Below, in pieces: positions 38,755 through 46,201 of a stretch of 64,000 nt of DNA. A program made the translations under genes and the position numbers. Below the pieces are notes generated by a model. The model searched no databases. It had not been told where the DNA came from and was given only the letters and a program-made list of their open reading frames with translations. Every line of letters begins with the position of its first letter. Position 1 is the first letter of the stretch. The DNA is from Actinomycetota bacterium (GTDB lineage: Bacteria; Actinomycetota; Acidimicrobiia; IMCC26256; JAENVU01), in contig VGBT01000012.1 of assembly GCA_016870395.1 (NCBI GenBank), positions 1 through 64,000 on the forward strand. The letters are read 5' to 3'.

Positions 38755-40904
38755 CCCGCGTTCCTCCTCTGATGGTCGGCTCCGGAGCCTGCCGTGTGGT
38801 CGGTCGCCGGTCCGGGGCGCCTGCGCCTCGCCCTCTGATGGTCGGCTCCGGCGCCTGCCGTGTGGTCGGTCGCCGGTCCGGGGCGCCTGCGCCTCGCCCT
38901 CTGATGGTCGGCTCCGGCGGTCGTCGTCCGGATCCCGTAGGCGGCGGCAGCCGCCTCGGCGACGCCGTTCCAGCTGTCGGCAGCTGCGATCGTCTGCACC
39001 GCGGCCTCCGACATCCGGGTCCAGCGCGCCGGAGAGGAGACGACGTCGACGATCGCGGCGCCGAGCGCCGCGTGGTCGGCGATCGGGACGACCCGCCCGT
39101 TGACGCCGTCACGCACGATGGCAGTGAGGCATGTGACGTCGGTGCTGACGACCGGCAGCCCGACCGACATCGCCTCGGCCGCGGTGAGCGCGGGAGGGAT
39201 CGTCACGTGGTCGAACTTGAAGGGGAACACCGCCACCGACGCCGCGGCGAAGTCCGCGTGCAGGTCCGGGCTCGGCTCGGTGACGACCTGGATGGTGTCG
39301 GTGAGCTCGTGGCGCTCGACCCACGCGCGCACGTCGTCGGTCTCGGGCCGGTCGAGCAGGAGCAGGCGGACGCGCAGGCCGGGTACCCGGGCACGAGCCG
39401 ATGGGATCGCGTCGAGCAGGGTGTCGATCCCGCGCACCGTCTCCCCCCGGCCCGCGAAGACGACCGTCGGCGCGTCCCGGTCGAGCCGAGCGCGACGCGG
39501 GTCGGGTGCGGCGCCGGCGGTGCCGACCAGGTGGGTGTCGAGCCCGGGCAGCCTGGCCGCGACCGCGCGGTCGGGCGTGAGCACGACGCGGGTGCCGCCG
39601 CGCCGCAGCAGCGCGGCGAAGACCCGACCGGGAACCAAGGTCGAGAAGAGCACACGCGCCTTCAGCACCTGCGATCGACGGGCCGCCCTCCACGGCACCC
39701 GGCGGAGCTTCGTGAGCGAAGGCACCCGAGGCCATACGTAGATGGACGCGACTTGGGCGCGGCCGTTCCAGACGCGCAGCGGCGCCCACAGGCTGAGCAG
39801 GGGGCCGCCGTGCAGGTGGACGACGTCGGGCTGCACGCGATCGATCACGTCGGCGACACGGGCACGCCGCGACAGCGGGAACCCGGACATCGAGCCACCG
39901 ACGGCGTGCACGGAGTCGAAGTGCTCGCGACCCGACCCCACCCTGGCGCTGAGGAGATGATGCTCGCCCGGGCAGCGGTCCACGAGCTCGATGATCGAGC
40001 GGCCGATGCCCTCGTTGCAGTCGAACTCGCCGACGACGTGCAGGACTCGGGTGGTCGCACCGTCGTGCGGCGCAACCTCGGCCACATGGACGAGTCGCTC
40101 TTCGCGTACGGCCTCGTATCCGCCGAGTGCGATCCCCGCGGCCTCGCAGGCCTTGAGGTAGCCGAGCCCGATCGCGAGGTCCGGGCGTCGGGCGAGGAGC
40201 CCCGGCCTGCGCAGCAGGCTGGTCCGGACGAGCGACCGGCGGCGGGGTGTCTGGTGGCGCGCGAGGTAGCGACCGCTCTGGCGCCCGTAGTAGCGCTTCT
40301 TGCGAAACTGCTGGCGGGGAGAGACCCGGCCGTCGTCGTGGTGGATGCGTGCCTCGATGCGCCCGACGCGCCAACCGTTCGCTTGCACCCGGTCGGCCAG
40401 CTCCCAGTCCTCGAAGCTGTTCATGGTCTCGGCGTAGCCGCCCACGGCGGCAAACGCCTCCCGCCGGAACGCCCGCGCCGCCTCGACCCGGTCGTCGCCG
40501 AGGTAGCACTGCTTCTCGAGCGCGCGGCAGCGAGCGAAGTAGCCGGTCCCGAAGGAGAGCTCCGGCAGGACGAGGGCGCCCACCGCCGGCCCGTGGGAGA
40601 ACGCGGCCGCGCACTGCGCCGCGACCTCGGGTTCGAGGACCATGTCGGCGTCGACGAAGACGAGGATGTCGCCCCGCGCGAGGGATGCACCGCGGTTGCG
40701 CTGCGCGCAGCGCTCGGGACCGAACGTGGCGACGAGATCGGCGTGCTCGGCGGCGATCTCGCCCGTCCGGTCGCGGGAGTGGTTGTCCACGACGACGATC
40801 TCGACCGCCTCGTGGGTCTGTGCTCGCAGCGAGCGCAGGCAGGCCTCGATCGTGCGGGACGCGTCCTTGGTGGGGACCACGAAGGAGACGAGCGGCGCGC
40901 TCAC
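38751..40904 (-). CDS. Bidomain glycosyltransferase (N-terminal GT2 + C-terminal GT4-like)
   Basis: VSAPLVSFVVPTKDASRTIEACLRSLRAQ...VVDNHSRDRTGEIA; then TRVLHVVGEFDCNEGIGRSIIELVDRCPG...TVVFAGRGETVRGIDTLLDAI...LTAAEAMSVGLPVVSTDVT. Confidence 0.85.
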   Translation of the reverse strand: MSAPLVSFVVPTKDASRTIEACLRSLRAQTHEAVEIVVVDNHSRDRTGEIAAEHADLVATFGPERCAQRNRGASLARGDILVFVDADMVLEPEVAAQCAAAFSHGPAVGALVLPELSFGTGYFARCRALEKQCYLGDDRVEAARAFRREAFAAVGGYAETMNSFEDWELADRVQANGWRVGRIEARIHHDDGRVSPRQQFRKKRYYGRQSGRYLARHQTPRRRSLVRTSLLRRPGLLARRPDLAIGLGYLKACEAAGIALGGYEAVREERLVHVAEVAPHDGATTRVLHVVGEFDCNEGIGRSIIELVDRCPGEHHLLSARVGSGREHFDSVHAVGGSMSGFPLSRRARVADVIDRVQPDVVHLHGGPLLSLWAPLRVWNGRAQVASIYVWPRVPSLTKLRRVPWRAARRSQVLKARVLFSTLVPGRVFAALLRRGGTRVVLTPDRAVAARLPGLDTHLVGTAGAAPDPRRARLDRDAPTVVFAGRGETVRGIDTLLDAIPSARARVPGLRVRLLLLDRPETDDVRAWVERHELTDTIQVVTEPSPDLHADFAAASVAVFPFKFDHVTIPPALTAAEAMSVGLPVVSTDVTCLTAIVRDGVNGRVVPIADHAALGAAIVDVVSSPARWTRMSEAAVQTIAAADSWNGVAEAAAAAYGIRTTTAGADHQRARRRRPGPATDHTAGAGADHQRARRRRPGPATDHTAGSGADHQRRNAG
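38771..38921. repeat. 66-bp tandem direct repeat (2 full + partial third copy) in the 3' end of the GT2-GT4 gene
   Basis: GATGGTCGGCTCCGG(A/C)GCCTGCCGTGTGGTCGGTCGCCGGTCCGGGGCGCCTGCGCCTCGCCCTCT starts at 38771 and 38837; partial copy at 38903. Confidence 0.92.
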
Positions 40905-43339
40905 GCCGGGACCCCTTCCAGGGTCGGTCTCGGCACCGGTGCGCTGGGCGCGGCAGCCGGCTGGGGTGCGGCGGCTGGGGTGTGACCCGCGGCGAGGCTG
41001 AGCGCGTGCAGCGCGGCGTCGGCCGTCTCGTCCCAAGATGCCGCGCCACCGAACGGGAGCGGTGCCGGCGGGTGCTCGACCCAGCGCGGCAGCACGTGGG
41101 CGAGCGCGCTGGCGAGTGCCGCGGGGTCGGGCGTCGTGGCCACCCCACCCGCAGCCGCGATCGAGTCGCGCAGGCCCGACACGTCGTAGCCGGCGGTGGG
41201 CGTCCCCACGGCCGCGGCCTCCGAGACGACCAGTCCCCAGCCTTCGCGCACGGAGGTCACGAGCAGCGCGTGGGCCGCGGCGACGAGGCGCTGCCGTTCG
41301 GCGGCCGAGCATCGACCGGCGAGCGTGACCCCCGGCGGTGCCTGGCGAGCGAGCCGCTTGGACATCGGGCCCGAGCCGATCAGCACGAGGCGCGCCTCTG
41401 GCATCTGCGCGCGCAGCCGGCGGAACGCCTCCACCGCATGGTCGGGGCGCTTGGAGCGGACGAGCCGTCCGCAGAAGGCCAGGGTGGGGACCGGGGCCTT
41501 CTCCGAAGGAACCGCGGGATCGGGCGGGTCGATGCCCACGGGCAGGACCGTCACGTCCCTGAGCCCGTAGGCGAGCAGCGATTCGCGACTCGACGCGGAG
41601 ATCGTGAGGGTGGGCACGTCGCGGTAGCGCCGGAGCCACCGGGGCTCGAGGACGAAGCGGCCGAGCACCGCCGCGGGCAGCGGTGCCTCGTACCACCAGA
41701 CCTCGCGCGCGACCTGGTGGATCAGCGCGACGACCGGTGTGGTCCCGGCGACGCGAGGTGCGTCGAAGGGCTTCGTGTTGACGCACTCGATGATCACGTC
41801 GACGTCGCGCGCTCGCGCCACGAACGCCCGCGCATGCCGGTAGACGCTGAAGCGGTTGCCGGCGCGCACGACCCTGACGCCTTCCACCATCTCATCGGCA
41901 GGGCGCCCCGCGACTGCAGCGCAGCAGAGCGTGACCGTGTGGCCGGCGGCCGCCCAGCGCCGCGCCATGCTCTCCACGTACACCTCGGATCCACCCGCGG
42001 CGGGATGGGCGAGGTCGCGCCAGGCCAGCACCAGGATGCGCACCGGTGCACCGGGAGCGCGCGCAGGCTCGGCTGCGATCGACGGGTCCGGTGTCGCCGC
42101 GTGCGCGGCGCGGCGCCGTTCGCGGATCACCGCCACGGCGGTCACCGCGAGCTGCACCGTGACGCCGGCCAGTGCGGCCTGGGCGAGCTGCACGGCCGAG
42201 CCGTGCCAGATGGTGGTGGAGACCACCTCCGCACCGACGCCGATCCAGGGGAGCAGCGAGGCGCGCGAGTGGGCCGCGAGATGGAACGTCGCCAGCATGG
42301 AGGCGAGGGCCACGGGCACGGTCGCAAGGGCGCAGTAGAGGAGGACGGTGCCGCCGTCCGCGAAGCCGGCGCCGAAGGTCGCGGTGAGGAGGCGCCCGCC
42401 CACGAGGGCGACGCCGGCAACACCGACCGCGGTGAGTGCCAGCGCGAGGCCCATCGCGTCGCGCAGCGCGGGCCAGGGTGCCGTCGCACCGTCTTCATCG
42501 CGCAGCGCGGCGACGAAGCGCGGCATCGCAACCATGACGACGGCCTGGGGGAGCACGAGGATCGCTCGTGCGGCCGTGCCGGCGGCCACGTAGACAGCGC
42601 GCTCGCGCCCGCCGAGGACGTGACCGGCGACGAGGACGTCGATCGAGCCGAGCATCCAGACCCCGAGGGTCATGGCCAGGGTGTCGGCCATCGCCGTCCA
42701 CGCGACGTGGAGGGGTGGCGTGCTGTCGGCGGTGCGCGCCGCGCGCCAGGCGACGGCGACCCCGACCGCCTCGGCGGCGAACGTCGCGAGCATGGCGCCT
42801 TCGATGCCGAACCAGGTGGTGAGCACGATCCCGGCTCCGATGCGAACGACGACGGCACCCACGATCGACGCCGCTGCCAGGGCGAAGCGGGTGCGTCCGA
42901 CGGCCACGCCGCGGGTCACGGCGGCGAGCGCGGCGGTGGCCACGTACGGGCCGAGCAGCGCGGCCGCGCTGACCGACCCGAGCTTCAGGAACCCGTCCAC
43001 GAGTGGTGCCGCCGCGGCGAGGGCCACCGCGAGGCCGGCGGCGCCGAGCGTGGCGCGGCGCAGGAAGCGGTTCGGGTCGGCGAGACGCCCGGCTTCTGCG
43101 ACGGATCGGGTGACCGCGGTCTGGAGGGCGGCGAGGGGGATCGTGAAGGCGACCGTCAGCGTCAGCAGCGTGCCCAGCGCACCGTACGTCTCGGGCCCGA
43201 CGATCCGGGCCGACACCGCGTGGAACGCGAAGTTGCCGACGTTCTGGAGGACGACCGCGACGAGCACGAGCGCGCCGCCACCCGCGAGCGTGGTCGCCCA
43301 CGGACGCGTCGACGCCGCTCGCGCGGTGCGCTCTCCCAC
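40901..43339 (-). CDS. Flippase-like polytopic membrane protein fused to a C-terminal GT4-like glycosyltransferase (812 aa)
   Basis: N-term GALVLVAVVLQNVGNFAFHAVSARIVGPETYGALGTLLTLTVAFTIPLAALQTAVTRSVAE...; C-term RILVLAWRDLAHPAAGGSEVYVESMARRWAAAGHTVTLCCA...LAFCGRLVRSKRPDHAVEAFRRL. Confidence 0.85.
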   Translation of the reverse strand: MGERTARAASTRPWATTLAGGGALVLVAVVLQNVGNFAFHAVSARIVGPETYGALGTLLTLTVAFTIPLAALQTAVTRSVAEAGRLADPNRFLRRATLGAAGLAVALAAAAPLVDGFLKLGSVSAAALLGPYVATAALAAVTRGVAVGRTRFALAAASIVGAVVVRIGAGIVLTTWFGIEGAMLATFAAEAVGVAVAWRAARTADSTPPLHVAWTAMADTLAMTLGVWMLGSIDVLVAGHVLGGRERAVYVAAGTAARAILVLPQAVVMVAMPRFVAALRDEDGATAPWPALRDAMGLALALTAVGVAGVALVGGRLLTATFGAGFADGGTVLLYCALATVPVALASMLATFHLAAHSRASLLPWIGVGAEVVSTTIWHGSAVQLAQAALAGVTVQLAVTAVAVIRERRRAAHAATPDPSIAAEPARAPGAPVRILVLAWRDLAHPAAGGSEVYVESMARRWAAAGHTVTLCCAAVAGRPADEMVEGVRVVRAGNRFSVYRHARAFVARARDVDVIIECVNTKPFDAPRVAGTTPVVALIHQVAREVWWYEAPLPAAVLGRFVLEPRWLRRYRDVPTLTISASSRESLLAYGLRDVTVLPVGIDPPDPAVPSEKAPVPTLAFCGRLVRSKRPDHAVEAFRRLRAQMPEARLVLIGSGPMSKRLARQAPPGVTLAGRCSAAERQRLVAAAHALLVTSVREGWGLVVSEAAAVGTPTAGYDVSGLRDSIAAAGGVATTPDPAALASALAHVLPRWVEHPPAPLPFGGAASWDETADAALHALSLAAGHTPAAAPQPAAAPSAPVPRPTLEGVPA

Positions 43340-43690
43340 TCGATGCCTCCTCCCGCATTGGTGGCTTCGGCGCCGGCCGTGTCGACCAAGGCTGTGGCTG
43401 CGCCTGCGCCTCCTTCGGCTGCGCCCCGCAGCTCTCGGCGGGATATCGGCGCCGGATGGCTGGACCTGGAGGGCTCTGCCGGCCGCGGGCGGCCCAGGCC
43501 TGGGTGATTTGTCAGGGTTTGACCGCGCGAAACGTCACGGTTGCGCGCGGTGGCGGCGTGGATCGGAAACCCGCCTGAACAGGGGCTCAAGTCCGGGGGC
43601 CCTCCTGTCGTAGTTGTGCGCGTAGGCAGGCACGTCTCTCGAACGCGGGGGCGGCTCTGTCGGAGCCAGGTATCCCGAAGGAGGGAACAC

Positions 43691-44134
43691 ATGCGCAAGC
43701 TGTTGCTCGCGACAGTGATGGCCGCCGGGTTGCTCGCCGTAGGGGCGGGGACCGCGGGAGCCGTCGACTATCCGGCGACCACCGGAACGCTGACGGTCAC
43801 CGCCGACGGCAACTCGGCCCGCATCGAAGGCTGCGGGTTCGCGCCCGGGGCCACGGTGCAGATCAAGGTCGACGGTGCCGACGCCGGAACCACCACGGCG
43901 AGCGCCGAGGGCTGCATCAGCACCACGGTCTCGGCCTCCGGCGGCAGCACCGTGATCGCGACGGGTCTCAACCCGCAGGGCGGCACGCTGACGCTCAGCG
44001 GCACCGTCTCGTCCTCGAGTGGGTTCGCGTTCACGGGTGCGAACACGGGTCTGCTCGTCGGAGTGGCCATCGCGATCCTCGCCGTTGGCGGGCTGTTCGT
44101 GGTCGTGACCCGACGGCGGGCAGTCACCGGCTGA
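43691..44134 (+). CDS. Small secreted, membrane-anchored surface protein with sortase-like sorting signal
   Basis: MRKLLLATVMAAGLLAVGAGTAGA signal peptide; C-term SGFAFTGANTGLLVGVAIAILAVGGLFVVVTRRRAVTG. Confidence 0.8.
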   Translation: MRKLLLATVMAAGLLAVGAGTAGAVDYPATTGTLTVTADGNSARIEGCGFAPGATVQIKVDGADAGTTTASAEGCISTTVSASGGSTVIATGLNPQGGTLTLSGTVSSSSGFAFTGANTGLLVGVAIAILAVGGLFVVVTRRRAVTG

Positions 44135-44170
44135 TTGCCGGCTGACTGATCCGCCGAGCTGGGAGCGGCG

Positions 44171-46201
44171 GTGATGAGGACCAGCACCTCCGTCGTCTCA
44201 CCACGGCGGACGTTCGAAGCGGTCTACGGGCGCGGCGCCAGCTTGCTCGCGCTCGCGCTCGTGGTCGCGGGCGTCGGCGTCGTCGGGTTCCACGCGGTCG
44301 TCGGAGATCGCCTGGTCCTCGCCGATCGCGAGGCGCTCGCCACGCTGCTCGGCGTGCTGCTCGTTTGTGCGGCGCCTTTCGAGGCGCTGTTCGTGCTCAC
44401 GGTGCGCCGGGCGGCCGGCGCGGACGGGCGGGTGCCCGCATGGAGGCGGCCCGCGGTCCAGGTCGCGTGCGGGGCGATCGCGGTCGCGCTCGGGGTGGCG
44501 GCCTTCCTCGCGCTCGGGGGCCGGGAGGAGCGGATCCTCGCCGTCGGCCCGGGGCTCGTCGCCGTGGTCGCCGCGATCGGTGCCGGCATCGTCCCGCGCG
44601 GGGTCCTCGTCGGGAGCGGCCGGCTCGTTCCCGTCGCGGTCGCGCTCGTGATCGGTACGGCCGTGCGCTTCGGGCTCGTGGTCGCGCTGCTCGGCCTCGG
44701 CGCCGGCCTCGCCGGTGCGACCGTGGCCCTGCTTGTCGGTGAAGTGGTGACCACCGCGCTGCTGTGGCACGGGGCCACGCGCTGCTCGCGCGGCTCGCCC
44801 GCGCCCGCGCTCGACGTGTTCCGGGGTGCGTTCGAGCCGGTGGTCGCGTTCGTAGCGCTCTCCGCGCTGGGCGTGTTGCCGACCGTCCTGGCCCACCGCT
44901 ACCTCGGTGGGCTCGATGAAGACCGGTTCGTGGCTGCCTACGAGGCCGCCCGCATCATGCTGTTCCTCCCCCAGGCGATCGCGGTGGTCGGCCTGGCCCG
45001 CTTCGCGCGGGGTGGCCCGGGCGCGGTCGAGGCGCTGCGGGTGACCCTGCGGATTGCCGCCGTGTCCAGCCTCGCCACGGCGCTCGTGCTTGCGTTCGTC
45101 CGCCCGCCGTTCGCGCGGTCGCTGGCCGCGAACGCCGCGGCCGTGCCAGGCGGTTTGCTGCTCCTGCTCGGCCTTGCCGCCTGCACGCTCGGCCTCCTCG
45201 GGGTGCTCGTCACGTACCACGTCGCCCGAGGCTTGCACGCGGCGGGCACGGTCCTCGGCGCGCTCGGTGTCGCGATCGCGGCCGCGCTCGTCTGGCACCC
45301 GTCGCTTGCCGCCCTCGCGGCGACGGTCGTGGTCGTGGGGCTGCTGGCCCTGGCCCGGATGCTCGCCGGACCGGCGCTCGTCGGCCCGACGGCGCAGTGG
45401 GCGGGTACCGAACGCCGGCGGGGTCCTGAACCCGGAACCCCTGCGCTCGAGCTCTCGGTCATCGTCCCGTACTACAACCCGGGCGACGCGTTGCGTCAGA
45501 ACGTCCTCGCGCTCGTCGACGCGCTCGAGGCGGAGAGGGTCGACTTCGAGGTCGTGGCCGTGTCCGACGGGTCGACCGACGGCTCCGAGCAGCTGATCGA
45601 GGACCTCGGCGATCGTGTGCGCACGGTCGTGCTCGGTCGCAACCGGGGCAAGGGCGCGGCGCTCTGCGCGGGCCTCGAGGTGTCTCGGGGCCGCTACCTC
45701 GGCTTCATCGACGCCGACGGCGACATCCCCCCGGAGCTCTGGCACTCGTTCCTCACCCTGATGGAGCTCTACGAAGCCGACATGATCGTCGGGTCGAAGC
45801 GTCACGCACTCTCGGACGTGAGCTACCCACCGGTCCGGCGCGTCTACTCGCGCGTGTTCCAGGCGCTCGTGCACGCGCTGTTCCGAGTCGACGTCACCGA
45901 CACGCAGACCGGCATCAAGCTGTTCCGGCGGGAGGTGCTCGTCGACGTCCTGCCCTTGCTCGTGGAGGACGGCTTCGTGTTCGACCTCGAGCTGCTGGTC
46001 ATCGCGCGGCGCCGGCGGTGGCGGCGGGTCATCGAAGCCCCGGTGCGCGTCGAGCATCGCTTCCGCAGCACCATCTCGCTCCGCACCGCGTGGTCGATGC
46101 TCTGGCAGACGCTGGTGCTCGCGGGTCGGGTCCACGTGACGCGCAGCTACGACGTCCCCGCCCCCGAGCCGGTGAGCACGCTGGCCGGAACCGTCGCATG
46201 A
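44171..46201 (+). CDS. Flippase-like polytopic membrane protein fused to a C-terminal GT2 (polyprenyl-phosphate glycosyltransferase-like) domain (676 aa)
   Basis: Hydrophobic N-terminal ~400 aa; C-term LSVIVPYYNPGDALRQNVLALVDALEAERVDFEVVAVSDGSTDGSEQLIEDL...GYLGFIDADGDIPPELW-like; VTDTQTGIKLFRREVL. Confidence 0.82.
   Translation: MMRTSTSVVSPRRTFEAVYGRGASLLALALVVAGVGVVGFHAVVGDRLVLADREALATLLGVLLVCAAPFEALFVLTVRRAAGADGRVPAWRRPAVQVACGAIAVALGVAAFLALGGREERILAVGPGLVAVVAAIGAGIVPRGVLVGSGRLVPVAVALVIGTAVRFGLVVALLGLGAGLAGATVALLVGEVVTTALLWHGATRCSRGSPAPALDVFRGAFEPVVAFVALSALGVLPTVLAHRYLGGLDEDRFVAAYEAARIMLFLPQAIAVVGLARFARGGPGAVEALRVTLRIAAVSSLATALVLAFVRPPFARSLAANAAAVPGGLLLLLGLAACTLGLLGVLVTYHVARGLHAAGTVLGALGVAIAAALVWHPSLAALAATVVVVGLLALARMLAGPALVGPTAQWAGTERRRGPEPGTPALELSVIVPYYNPGDALRQNVLALVDALEAERVDFEVVAVSDGSTDGSEQLIEDLGDRVRTVVLGRNRGKGAALCAGLEVSRGRYLGFIDADGDIPPELWHSFLTLMELYEADMIVGSKRHALSDVSYPPVRRVYSRVFQALVHALFRVDVTDTQTGIKLFRREVLVDVLPLLVEDGFVFDLELLVIARRRRWRRVIEAPVRVEHRFRSTISLRTAWSMLWQTLVLAGRVHVTRSYDVPAPEPVSTLAGTVA

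Noticed and set aside
40247-43507. 1086-aa plus-strand ORF
   Set aside because: Antisense to the flippase-GT4 gene; repetitive Arg/Gly/Glu composition, no homology pattern.
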